Shown here one piece after another: positions 1-7,119 of a stretch of 16,587 nucleotides of DNA. Numbering within the stretch: the stretch's first letter is position 1; each line of letters begins with the position of its first letter. The stretch is from positions 1-16,587 of the forward strand of contig DRKE01000086.1 of the NCBI GenBank assembly GCA_011051925.1, in the 5' to 3' direction. The notes under the pieces are model-generated. The model did not search any database. It worked only from the letters and a program-made list of their open reading frames with translations, and was not told the DNA's origin. Position numbers and translations under genes: made by a program. This DNA is from Deltaproteobacteria bacterium (GTDB lineage: Bacteria; Myxococcota_A; UBA9160; UBA4427).

Positions 1-897
1 CAGACGCTCTCGGATAACGCGTCCCAGTCTGCCGCCTCCCTGGAAGAGATCAGCTCGACCATGGAAGAGATGGCGGGTCAGACCCGTCAGAATGCGGAGA
101 ACGCGAACCAGGCCGTCTCCCTCGCCACGGCCGCGCGCGCCTCGGCCGAGGGCGGTGACGAGCAGATGCAGACGATGGTCGCGGCGATGCGCGAGATCGA
201 CGAGTCGAGCCAGGACATCTCGAAGATCATCAAGGTGATCGACGAGATCGCCTTCCAGACGAACCTGCTCGCCCTGAACGCGGCCGTCGAGGCCGCACGA
301 GCGGGGGTTCACGGCAAGGGCTTCGCCGTCGTGGCCGAGGAGGTCCGCAACCTCGCCGAACGAAGCGCCCAGGCGGCGAAGGAGACGACGGCCTTGATCG
401 AGGGTTCGGGCAAGAAGGTCGCCCAGGGCCGCTCGATCGCGGAGAAGACCGCCGAATCCCTGGCACAGATCGTCGACTCGATCGGCAAGGCGACGGATCT
501 CGTCTCGGAGATCGCGGCCGCCAGTCAGGAACAGGCCGAGGGCATCTCCCAGGTGAATATCGGCCTGACCCAGGTCGATCGGGTCACCCAGCAGAATACC
601 GCCAGCGCGGAGGAACTCGCGGCGGCGGCCGATACCCTCCGCAGTCGGGCGGACGAGGTCCAGGCGAATCTGGCGCGATTCCATCTGCCGGGTGTTCCCG
701 CCGTCCACAGGGCGCCTTCGGCGGCCCCTCCGCCGGCTCGACCCGCGTCGGCTCCGGCGCCAGCGGCGTCGTCGGCGCTGGTCAGTGGCTGGGACGACCT
801 CGCGGAGCATGCCGACCGGAGTGGAGCCCCCGGCGCGAACGGTTCGGACCCGGCGGCCTCGATCGCGCTCGATGACGAAGAATTCGGGCGCTACTGA
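1..897 (+). CDS. Methyl-accepting chemotaxis protein, 3' part (5' end outside window)
   Basis: This is the cytoplasmic signalling half of a chemoreceptor; the reading frame is open from base 1, so the start, sensor domain and any membrane segments lie upstream. 298 residues are visible. The conserved hairpin tip that binds CheA and CheW is at about residues 81-120 (FQTNLLALNAAVEAARAG, then GKGFAVVAEEVRNLAERS). Two consensus methylation sites are readable, one on each side of the hairpin: AASLEEISST (residues 11-20) and TASAEELAAA (200-209), each with a Glu-Glu pair that CheR would methylate. After the coiled coil comes an Ala/Pro-rich linker (about 230-260) and an acidic tail ending in EFGRY, which fits the aromatic-x-x-aromatic pattern of C-terminal tethers for CheR/CheB. 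cheR begins 27 nt downstream, consistent with one operon. Family assignment is certain; the ligand cannot be known. Confidence 0.96.
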   Translation, partial: QTLSDNASQSAASLEEISSTMEEMAGQTRQNAENANQAVSLATAARASAEGGDEQMQTMVAAMREIDESSQDISKIIKVIDEIAFQTNLLALNAAVEAARAGVHGKGFAVVAEEVRNLAERSAQAAKETTALIEGSGKKVAQGRSIAEKTAESLAQIVDSIGKATDLVSEIAAASQEQAEGISQVNIGLTQVDRVTQQNTASAEELAAAADTLRSRADEVQANLARFHLPGVPAVHRAPSAAPPPARPASAPAPAASSALVSGWDDLAEHADRSGAPGANGSDPAASIALDDEEFGRY

Positions 898-924
898 GCG
901 GGGGATCGAGAACAGGGATCGGAA

Positions 925-1770
925 ATGGCACTCTTCGAACTGGCGGATGCCGAGTTTCAGGACCTTCGGGACCTGATCCAGCGGCTCTTCGGAATCGATC
1001 TGACTCCGGACAAGAAGGAACTCGTCGTGAACCGGCTGCAGCCGGTCCTCCGCCGCCGGGGCATCTCCGGCTTTCGCGAGTACATCGAGTTCCTCGAACG
1101 GAGTCCCGGCTCGGAGGCCACGTCCGAGCTGATCGACCGGATTGCCACCAACCACACCTATTTCAACCGGGAGCCCGCTCATTTCGAGTTCTTTCGCGAC
1201 GAGGTCCTTCCGGATTTCGTCGGCCGGGAACGCCCACCGGCCGAGAAGGATCTGCGGGTCTGGTGTGCCGCCGCGTCGACGGGCGAAGAGCCCTACACGC
1301 TGATGATGCTGATCCTCGACGCCCTGGGTGACGAATACGACAGCTGGAAGGCGGGGCTGCTCGCGACGGATCTCTCGTCGGATGCCCTCGCGAAGGCCGC
1401 TGCGGCGATCTACCCCGAGGAGGCCGTTTCGCAGTTGCCGTCCGCGATGCGGAAGTCGTATTTCGAGCCGGCGGGCGAGGGGCGGTTGCGCGTCTGCGAC
1501 CGGGTCCGGAACGAGGTCGTGCTCAGGCGATTCAACCTGATCCAGGGACGTTATGCCTTCCGAAAGCCCTTCCACACGATCTTCTGCAGGAACGTCATGA
1601 TCTACTTCGACGCGGAGACGAAACGGTCGGTCGTGAAGCGGCTCCACGAAGTCACGGCGGAAGGGGGATATCTCTTCGTCGGCCATGCCGAATCCCTGGA
1701 TCGTACGACCTGCCCCTACCGATACGTGTGCCCCGGCGTCTATCGGCGCGGGTCCGACTGGGAAGGCTGA
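925..1770 (+). CDS. cheR: CheR, chemoreceptor glutamate methyltransferase
   Basis: CheR transfers methyl groups from S-adenosylmethionine to glutamates of chemoreceptors, giving sensory adaptation. The 281 residues are close to the usual length of about 280-290. The N-terminal helical domain contains TNHTYFNRE (75-83), the SAM-binding loop reads AASTGEEPYT (116-125), and the C-terminal part has CRNVMIYF (221-228) and GHAES (253-257), all family hallmarks. The beta-subdomain (about 180-205) contains a G-E-G but by eye looks about three residues shorter than that of Salmonella CheR, which bears on whether it recognises a receptor pentapeptide. AGGGA six bases upstream supports the ATG at 925. 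It sits between the receptor gene and cheB (9 nt gap), so it is co-transcribed with its substrate and its opposing enzyme. Confidence 0.96.
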   Translation: MALFELADAEFQDLRDLIQRLFGIDLTPDKKELVVNRLQPVLRRRGISGFREYIEFLERSPGSEATSELIDRIATNHTYFNREPAHFEFFRDEVLPDFVGRERPPAEKDLRVWCAAASTGEEPYTLMMLILDALGDEYDSWKAGLLATDLSSDALAKAAAAIYPEEAVSQLPSAMRKSYFEPAGEGRLRVCDRVRNEVVLRRFNLIQGRYAFRKPFHTIFCRNVMIYFDAETKRSVVKRLHEVTAEGGYLFVGHAESLDRTTCPYRYVCPGVYRRGSDWEG

Positions 1771-1779
1771 GAGGGCTGG

Positions 1780-2832
1780 ATGGGAAATCCGATCCGGGTA
1801 TTGATCGTCGATGATTCGGCGCTGGTCCGTCAGATCCTGACGAAAGGGCTCTCGGCCGATCCCGACATCGAAGTCGTGGGTGCCGCTCCGGACCCCTATG
1901 CGGCGCGCGACATGATCGTCCGGCTCGAGCCCGACGTCATGACCCTGGACGTCGAGATGCCGCGGATGGACGGCGTCGAGTTCCTGCAGAAATTGATGCC
2001 GCAGCATCCGATGCCCGTCGTGATGGTGAGTTCGCTCACGAAGCGGGGGGCGCAGATCACCTTCGACGCGATGTCGGCCGGTGCCGTGGATTTCGTGGCG
2101 AAGCCGAGTGCGGATGTCGGGCGCGGCCTGCCGGCGATGATGGGAGAGCTTCGAGAGAAGATCCATGCGGCGTCGAGGGCGAATATGGAGGCCTGGAAAC
2201 GCGCGAAGCGGGACTCGGCCGCCGCTCCCCGGATGGTGAAGACGCAGCGGGCCCTCGCGGAGTCGACCGACAAGATCATCGCGATCGGCGCTTCGACGGG
2301 CGGGACCGAAGCCGTCGCCAGCGTCATCCGGAGCTTTCCTCCGGACATGCCCGGCGTCGTGATCGTGCAACACATGCCCGCGGGCTATACGAAGCGATTC
2401 GCGGCGCGACTCGACGAACTCTGTGCGATGCAGGTGAAGGAGGCCGAAGCCGGGGATCGCGTGCAGGCGGGACGGATCCTGCTGGCGCCCGGCGACCATC
2501 ATCTCCGGGTCGTCCGCCACGGCGGGGTCTACCGCGTCGAACTCGGTGACGAGGATCGTGTCTGCGGACATCGTCCCTCGGTCGAAGTGCTTTTCGAGTC
2601 GGTGGCCCGGGAGGTGGGGCCGAATGCGGTCGGGATCATCCTGACCGGAATGGGGCATGACGGTGCAGGCGGGCTCCTCGCCATGCGCGAGGCCGGGGCC
2701 CATACGGTCGCCCAGGACGAGGCGACGTCAGTCGTCTTCGGCATGCCGAAGGTCGCCATCGAGAAGGGCGGGGCGGAACGCGTCGCTCCCCTCGATCGGA
2801 TCGCCTCGATCGCCGCGGAATTCCTGGGTTAG
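1780..2832 (+). CDS. cheB: CheB, chemotaxis response regulator methylesterase/deamidase
   Basis: CheB removes receptor methyl groups (and can deamidate glutamines) when phosphorylated by CheA. The 350 residues show an N-terminal receiver with the acidic pair D11/D12, phospho-acceptor D57 (TLDVEMP), S84 and K108 all in place. A linker rich in charged residues (about 125-160) leads to the esterase domain. The catalytic triad is readable as S172 (IGASTGG), H198 (VQHMP) and D294 (MGHDG), matching S164, H190 and D286 of the Salmonella enzyme. It should therefore be both phospho-regulated and catalytically competent. The gene lies 9 nt after cheR and 6 nt before cheD; GAGAGG precedes the ATG. Confidence 0.97.
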   Translation: MGNPIRVLIVDDSALVRQILTKGLSADPDIEVVGAAPDPYAARDMIVRLEPDVMTLDVEMPRMDGVEFLQKLMPQHPMPVVMVSSLTKRGAQITFDAMSAGAVDFVAKPSADVGRGLPAMMGELREKIHAASRANMEAWKRAKRDSAAAPRMVKTQRALAESTDKIIAIGASTGGTEAVASVIRSFPPDMPGVVIVQHMPAGYTKRFAARLDELCAMQVKEAEAGDRVQAGRILLAPGDHHLRVVRHGGVYRVELGDEDRVCGHRPSVEVLFESVAREVGPNAVGIILTGMGHDGAGGLLAMREAGAHTVAQDEATSVVFGMPKVAIEKGGAERVAPLDRIASIAAEFLG

Positions 2833-2838
2833 GTCGGC

Positions 2839-3327
2839 ATGGCACCGAAGATTCTCGGAGTGGGTGACGTGGGCGTCACGAAGGATCCGGGCGGGGTCCT
2901 CAAGACCTTCGCCCTCGGTTCGTGCGTGGCCGTCATCCTGCTCGACCCCGCCCAGAAAGCCGTGGGGATGGTTCATGTCGCCCTGCCGAAATCGAAGACG
3001 AATCCCGAGCGGGCGAAACAGAAACCCGGCTATTTCGCGGATACGGGTCTGGCCCTTCTCTTCGAGCAGATGGCGGATCTCGGTTGTGATCCCCGGGGCA
3101 AGGGCATGGTCGTGAAGCTTGCCGGGGGGGCCAAGGTTCTCGACATGGATACCAGATTCGACATCGGCAAGAAGAACGCCCTCGCGGTCAAGAAACATCT
3201 CTGGAAGCTCGGACTCGGTCCGGTTTCCGAGGACATCGGCGGTCATCACAGCCGGACCGTCGAACTCGATCGGGATAGCGGCCGCGTCACGATCTCGTCC
3301 AGCACGGGCGAGACCTGGGAGATCTGA
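2839..3327 (+). CDS. cheD: CheD, chemoreceptor glutamine deamidase
   Basis: CheD converts specific receptor glutamines to glutamates and in many species is a partner of CheC/CheX-type CheY-P phosphatases. The 162 residues match the usual length. The catalytic residues known from Thermotoga CheD (T21, C27, H44) align by eye with T23, C29 (FALGSCVAV) and H46 (GMVHVALP). The C-terminal half carries KLAGGAKVL and the conserved FDIGKKN segment. The ribosome site is weak (AGGT very close to the start), and the gene begins 6 nt after cheB, so translational coupling is likely. A CheX-like gene two genes downstream fits the usual functional pairing. Confidence 0.95.
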   Translation: MAPKILGVGDVGVTKDPGGVLKTFALGSCVAVILLDPAQKAVGMVHVALPKSKTNPERAKQKPGYFADTGLALLFEQMADLGCDPRGKGMVVKLAGGAKVLDMDTRFDIGKKNALAVKKHLWKLGLGPVSEDIGGHHSRTVELDRDSGRVTISSSTGETWEI

Positions 3328-3328
3328 G

Positions 3329-3712
3329 ATGAAGACCATCCTCGTCGTGGACGATTCGAGCGTGGCTCGCAAGATCGTGATTCGATGCCTGAAGATCGTG
3401 GGTCATTCGGAGGCGGAATTCCCCGAAGCCGGGCATGGACAGGAGGCGCTCGACATCCTGCGCGAACGCGAGGTCGATCTCGTCGTCACGGACCTCAACA
3501 TGCCGGTCATGGACGGGGTCACCCTCGTGCGGAAACTCAAGGCGAGCCCTCGTTTCCAGCATATCCCGGTCGTCGTCGTGAGCAGCCTGCTCAATGAAGC
3601 GGCGCGCGAGAAACTTCGCGAGCGGGGCGTCGACCTGATGGTCGAGAAGCCCCTTTCGCCAGCTGGTCTTTCCGCCGTGCTGGGCGGAATCGAAGGAGGA
3701 ATTCCCGAATGA
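3329..3712 (+). CDS. cheY: CheY-type single-domain response regulator
   Basis: This is a 127-residue stand-alone receiver that would carry the phosphoryl signal from CheA to the motor or another target. All key residues are present: D8/D9, phospho-acceptor D55 (VTDLNMPVMDG), S85 (VVVSS) and K107 (VEKP). The ATG at 3329 is preceded by GGGAGA six bases away, inside the end of cheD; a longer open frame upstream only overlaps cheD and has no receiver homology, so it was not used. The stop overlaps the next start (ATGA, 3709-3712), implying coupled translation with the CheX-like phosphatase that would dephosphorylate it. Confidence 0.93.
   Translation: MKTILVVDDSSVARKIVIRCLKIVGHSEAEFPEAGHGQEALDILREREVDLVVTDLNMPVMDGVTLVRKLKASPRFQHIPVVVVSSLLNEAAREKLRERGVDLMVEKPLSPAGLSAVLGGIEGGIPE
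3693..3700 (+). promoter_or_regulatory. Strong Shine-Dalgarno of the CheX-like gene
   Basis: AAGGAGGA lies eight bases before the ATG at 3709 and inside the end of cheY. It is among the best ribosome sites in the window and fixes the start of the overlapping gene. Confidence 0.7.
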
Positions 3713-4155
3713 GTGATCCCATCCGTCTGGATGAGTCGATCGATGAAGCGGTCATCGAAACCCTCGAAGGAATGGCCTTCACCGACATCGAACGCGTCGA
3801 AGATGGCGATCTGGAGGACCTCGCCGAGTCCGCTTCGTGGGCGCGGATCGACGTCATCGAACCCGCAGCCGGAGAACTCGTGCTGGCGGTCGGCGACGAA
3901 CTCGCAGCCGAGCTCGAGGAAGCCACGACCGGCGAAAGGGGGCCGGATCCCGCCATCCGCCTGGAAGTGCTCGGGGAGATGCTGAATACGCTCGCGGGGA
4001 GCTGGGCGAGGGCACTCGTTCCCGACGGAACGCCGATCGCGCTCGGGATTCCGAAGACGGGCCAGGGCGACTGGTCGGCGGGCGCGGAATACGAGCTGGC
4101 GATCTACGAGACCGATGACGAGGATCGACTCGTGGTCGCATTGCGGCGAGCGTGA
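3709..4155 (+). CDS. CheX-like chemotaxis phosphatase-family protein
   Basis: The 148-residue, strongly acidic protein most resembles the CheC/CheX/FliY family, which hydrolyse CheY-P. The key evidence is the segment LEVLGEMLNTLAGSWAR (85-101), which contains the E-x-x-N signature (E90, N93) on a helix, followed by a hydrophobic C-terminal part with a GIPK motif as in CheX. Only one E-x-x-N copy is seen, as in CheX; CheC normally has two. Position supports the role: its ATG overlaps the stop of cheY and cheD is immediately before that. The N-terminal 80 residues are not well conserved against what I know, so the assignment is family-level. Enzymatic activity on the adjacent CheY is inference. 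Confidence 0.68.
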   Translation: MSDPIRLDESIDEAVIETLEGMAFTDIERVEDGDLEDLAESASWARIDVIEPAAGELVLAVGDELAAELEEATTGERGPDPAIRLEVLGEMLNTLAGSWARALVPDGTPIALGIPKTGQGDWSAGAEYELAIYETDDEDRLVVALRRA

Positions 4156-4177
4156 AGCGAAACGGAGAGACGGGAGC

Positions 4178-5035
4178 ATGTCCATGATTTCGAAGAGGCG
4201 GATCGAACGGGCCGTCCGGGAGCTGATGCCGCTCTCCGACGCCGCGCAGGCGCTCGTTCGCATGAGCCACGATCCGGATCATTCGAGTGCGGACATCGTG
4301 AGGATCGTCGAGCGCGATGCCGCATTGACGATCCGCGTCCTGCGAATCGCGAATTCGCCGGTCGTCGCCCCGATCTCCCCCGTCGAAAGCCTGGCCCAGG
4401 CCGTCTCCCTGATGGGGGAGGACAAGATCGTGACCGCGGCGCTCTCGATCGGCGCGAACTGGATGAAGGAATCGCTTTCGGGATACGGGCCCGATGCACG
4501 GATCTTCGACAATGGCCTGAAGACGGCGATCGCGGCCGGGCTGATCGCGAAGCGCCAGGGCCATGCCGAGCTCGCGCCCCTGGCCTACACGGGAGGGCTT
4601 CTCCACGACATCGGCAAGGCCGTCCTGTCCGCGTTCCTCGAGCCCGAGGTCTCGAGCACGATCGAGGCGGTCGAATCGGGGCGGGCAGCCGACTGGCTCG
4701 CGGCGGAAAAGGCGGAACTCGGCGTGGACCACTGTGAGGTCGGCGCCATGGTCGCCGATCATTTCAATCTCGGACCGGCCCTGCGATCGGTGATCGCTCA
4801 TCATCATGTCCCTGGCGAAGCCGCGGAAGAGCATACGGACCTCGTGAAGATCGTCCACGCGGCGGACGGGATCCGGGCGCTGATGGGAGGCGACGGCTCG
4901 GTCGATGCGCTCGCCTATCCCCTCGAGGTTCGGGTCCTCGAGGATCTCGATCTGGATCCGGAGCGATTCTCGGAGATCCTCTGCGATGCCCTCACCGAGT
5001 CGACTGCGCTCGCCGAAGCGGTCGGTTCCGCATAG
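4178..5035 (+). CDS. HDOD-domain signalling protein
   Basis: HDOD proteins are relatives of HD phosphohydrolases that act mostly as signalling or scaffold proteins, often beside chemotaxis, flagellar or c-di-GMP genes. The 285 residues are almost entirely one HDOD domain: the N-terminal motif RDAALTIRVLRIANSP (46-61), a retained HD pair in GLLHDIGKAVL (H143, D144), and DHCEVGAMVADHF followed by HHH (208-210). Retention of HD and the triple histidine leaves open some metal binding, though HDOD proteins usually lack the full catalytic set. An in-frame ATG at 4115 lies inside the previous gene; the ATGs at 4178 and 4184 have GGAGAG or GGGAG at suitable spacing and are preferred. It is 22 nt from both neighbours, hence part of the chemotaxis operon. 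Confidence 0.88.
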   Translation: MSMISKRRIERAVRELMPLSDAAQALVRMSHDPDHSSADIVRIVERDAALTIRVLRIANSPVVAPISPVESLAQAVSLMGEDKIVTAALSIGANWMKESLSGYGPDARIFDNGLKTAIAAGLIAKRQGHAELAPLAYTGGLLHDIGKAVLSAFLEPEVSSTIEAVESGRAADWLAAEKAELGVDHCEVGAMVADHFNLGPALRSVIAHHHVPGEAAEEHTDLVKIVHAADGIRALMGGDGSVDALAYPLEVRVLEDLDLDPERFSEILCDALTESTALAEAVGSA

Positions 5036-5057
5036 GCGGGGCGATGGAGCGTCTGGC

Positions 5058-5981
5058 ATGACGACGATCGTGACCGTGGCCTCGGGCAAGGGGGGTGTCG
5101 GCAAGAGCGTCGCCGTGGCGAATCTCGGTCTGGCTCTCGCCGCGCTCGGTCGGAAGGTGGTCCTCGCGGATCTCGATGTCGGGGGCAGCAACCTGTCAAC
5201 ACTCTTTGGTGTTTTCGAGGAGGGGCCGGATCTGGGTGCATTCTTGTCCCGGGAGATCGAGTGCCTCGAGGATGCCGCAAGACCGATCTGGAAGAATCTC
5301 TCGCTCGTCGTCGGCGCGGGTGAGACCCTCGCCACCGCGAATCCGAATTGGGGCATGAAGCAGCGCCTCCTGCGCCATCTCCTGAAGCTCGATGCGGAGA
5401 TCGTGCTGGTCGATCTCGGTGCCGGCACCGGCCCCCACGCCCTCGATTTCTTCAATGCCGGGCATCTCCGGATCGTCGTCACCGTTCCGGAACCGACGGC
5501 CTCCGTCGATGCCTATCGCCTGATCAAGCTCGCGGCCGTGCGGGAGGCGGTCGTTCGCGTGCATAGCCGGAATCCCGTCCGCCGATCCATCGAGCGACGG
5601 GATTTCTCCGCCGCTGGCGATCTCTGGACTCTTCTCGACAGCACGGGTGCGTCGCGTTCGGATGCGCCTGCGGCTTCGACGCCCTGGCTGCTGTCGAATC
5701 GGACGGGCGGGACCGACGCGCATTTCCAGCGCCTTCACAGCGTTGCGAAGCGCTTCCTCGGCTGCGAACTCCGCTCCCTCGGCAGGATTCCCGAGGACCC
5801 CTGGGTTCCCGACTCCGTGCGGCGATATCTGCCGGTCGTCGAGTACCGCCCCAGCGCGCCGGCCTCCCGGGCATACCGCACGGCAGCGGGCCGGCTCGCC
5901 GCCCTCGTCGATCGGGCGGATCCGGGGCGGGAGCCCCTCCTTTCGTCCGACCCGACCCCCCGGGCAACGCCGGGGGCCTGA
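5058..5981 (+). CDS. MinD/FlhG-like P-loop ATPase, first tandem copy
   Basis: This is a deviant-Walker-A ATPase of the MinD/ParA superfamily, 307 residues, closest in feel to the FlhG/FleN-type proteins common in deltaproteobacteria. The P-loop is SGKGGVGKS with signature Lys K11 and K16; the switch region DLDVGG (38-43) and Walker B VLVDLGAG (D119) are intact, as is VPEPTASVDAYR. Such proteins cycle between ATP dimers and monomers to place flagella, arrays or plasmids. There is no clear C-terminal amphipathic membrane helix; the protein ends in a Pro/Arg-rich tail. GGAG lies eight bases before the chosen ATG; a longer frame upstream overlaps the HDOD gene and was rejected. It is about 76 per cent identical by eye to the next gene over the first 160 residues. 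Confidence 0.9.
   Translation: MTTIVTVASGKGGVGKSVAVANLGLALAALGRKVVLADLDVGGSNLSTLFGVFEEGPDLGAFLSREIECLEDAARPIWKNLSLVVGAGETLATANPNWGMKQRLLRHLLKLDAEIVLVDLGAGTGPHALDFFNAGHLRIVVTVPEPTASVDAYRLIKLAAVREAVVRVHSRNPVRRSIERRDFSAAGDLWTLLDSTGASRSDAPAASTPWLLSNRTGGTDAHFQRLHSVAKRFLGCELRSLGRIPEDPWVPDSVRRYLPVVEYRPSAPASRAYRTAAGRLAALVDRADPGREPLLSSDPTPRATPGA
5957..5976 (+). repeat. GC-rich hairpin at the end of the first ATPase gene
   Basis: CCCCCGG (5957-5963) and CCGGGGG (5970-5976) form a perfect 7-bp stem with a 6-nt loop, ending two bases before the TGA. No T-run follows, so it is a stable RNA structure (possible attenuator or mRNA 3' protection) rather than a standard terminator. Confidence 0.4.
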
Positions 5982-6068
5982 AGGCGTCGGGCCGATGGCC
6001 CCTCGGGGCACGTCCTTCCCGTGCAGATCATGCGCAAGTCGAACGCGGAAAACGTCGATGCAGGGATC

Positions 6069-6089
6069 GGCCCGGCATTCCGCCGGGTC
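6069..6089 (+). repeat. Hairpin in the gap between the tandem ATPase genes
   Basis: CCCGGC (6071-6076) and GCCGGG (6082-6087) pair across a 5-nt loop, extendable by a G-T and a G-C pair. Smaller hairpins lie upstream at GGGCCGATGGCCC (about 5989-6001) and GCACG/CGTGC (6008-6024). The 130-nt gap (5982-6111) has no gene; its structures could tune expression of the second ATPase relative to the first. Confidence 0.35.
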
Positions 6090-6111
6090 CGATGGCGGGA
6101 GACAATCGACG

Positions 6112-7119
6112 ATGACGACCATCGTGACGGTCGCTTCCGGCAAGGGGGGCGTGGGAAAGAGTGTCGTCGTCACCAATCTCGGATTGGCGCTCGCCGCCCG
6201 GGGCAGACGGGTCGTCCTGGCCGATCTCGATGTCGGCGGGGCGAATCTCGCGACGCTTTTCGGCGAATTCGAAGCGGGGCCGGACCTCGGGGCCTTTCTC
6301 GCCCGGGACATCCGGGACCTCGAGTCGGCTCGGAGGCCCCTGCGGCGAAACCTTTCCCTGATCGCGGGTGGGGGCGAGACCCTGGCCACGGCGAGCCCGA
6401 ACTGGGCGATGAAACAACGACTGTTGCGACAGCTCGCGAATCTCGATGCGGATGTCGTGCTGATCGACGTGGGTGCCGGCGCGAACAACCACGCCCTCGA
6501 TTTCTTCAACTCGGGGGATCTCAGGATCATCGTGACGGTCCCGGAGCCGACCGCTTCGGTCGATGCCTACCGATTCGTCAAGCTGGCGACGATCCGGGAG
6601 TCCGTCCGAAGCGTTCCGACGCGAAACCCCGTTCGCAGGCGTCTCGAGCGTCGGGACTACGGTGCGGCGCGTGACTTGTGGCGGACCGTCGAGATGGCGG
6701 GAAGCGAGAGGGCCGGGGCCGGAGGCGATCCGGTCGAGCGGCGGCCGGATCCGGCAATCCCCTGGGTGATCGTCAATCAGGCGCTCGGCGCGAAGCGGGC
6801 CTTCGAGCGACTCCAGCTCGTGGTGCGGCGATTTCTCGGTCGGGATCTGCAGCTTCTGGGGGAGATTCCGCGAAGCGGTGAGGTCGTCGCCTCGGTTTCG
6901 GATTTCCTGCCGGTGGTCGAGAGCGCTCCGGACTCCCGGGCGGCCGAGGCCTTCCGGGCCATCGCCGGAAAGCTCGACCATCAGCTCGCGCGCCTCGCTC
7001 CGGTTCGCCCGGCCGCTCTTCCCGGATGGGATGCCGGGCGTCAGGAACGCCGGGCGCCGCTGCCTCCACGCCGCCGCCGACGGGGTTCCGAACCCGACCC
7101 GCGCTTCGAATCGCCCTGA
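6112..7119 (+). CDS. MinD/FlhG-like P-loop ATPase, second tandem copy
   Basis: This is a tandem paralogue of the preceding ATPase, 335 residues. The first 190 residues align without gaps: P-loop SGKGGVGKS (K11, K16), DLDVGG, Walker B VLIDVGAG (D119) and VPEPTASVDAYR are all present, so both copies should bind ATP. Downstream of residue 190 the copies diverge, with a Gly/Arg-rich insertion (about 195-212) and then a recognisable IVNQ segment. The C-terminus is extended by a basic tail with five consecutive arginines (320-324). GGGAG ten bases upstream supports the ATG at 6112. The last 79 bp overlap the 3' end of the convergent helicase gene. Retention of all ATPase motifs argues against a decaying duplicate; hetero-dimerisation with the first copy is speculation. 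Confidence 0.9.
   Translation: MTTIVTVASGKGGVGKSVVVTNLGLALAARGRRVVLADLDVGGANLATLFGEFEAGPDLGAFLARDIRDLESARRPLRRNLSLIAGGGETLATASPNWAMKQRLLRQLANLDADVVLIDVGAGANNHALDFFNSGDLRIIVTVPEPTASVDAYRFVKLATIRESVRSVPTRNPVRRRLERRDYGAARDLWRTVEMAGSERAGAGGDPVERRPDPAIPWVIVNQALGAKRAFERLQLVVRRFLGRDLQLLGEIPRSGEVVASVSDFLPVVESAPDSRAAEAFRAIAGKLDHQLARLAPVRPAALPGWDAGRQERRAPLPPRRRRRGSEPDPRFESP

Noticed and set aside
4115..4177. Upstream in-frame ATG of the HDOD gene
   Set aside because: It lies inside the CheX-like gene, adds residues without HDOD similarity, and the later ATGs have better ribosome sites.
3854..5482. Long open frame on the - strand opposite the CheX-like, HDOD and first ATPase genes
   Set aside because: Covers three sense genes with clear motifs; no motif in the antisense translation.
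7037..7051. GGCGT/ACGCC hairpin spanning the helicase stop as a terminator
   Set aside because: Five-bp stem without a T-run inside two overlapping coding regions; too weak to call.
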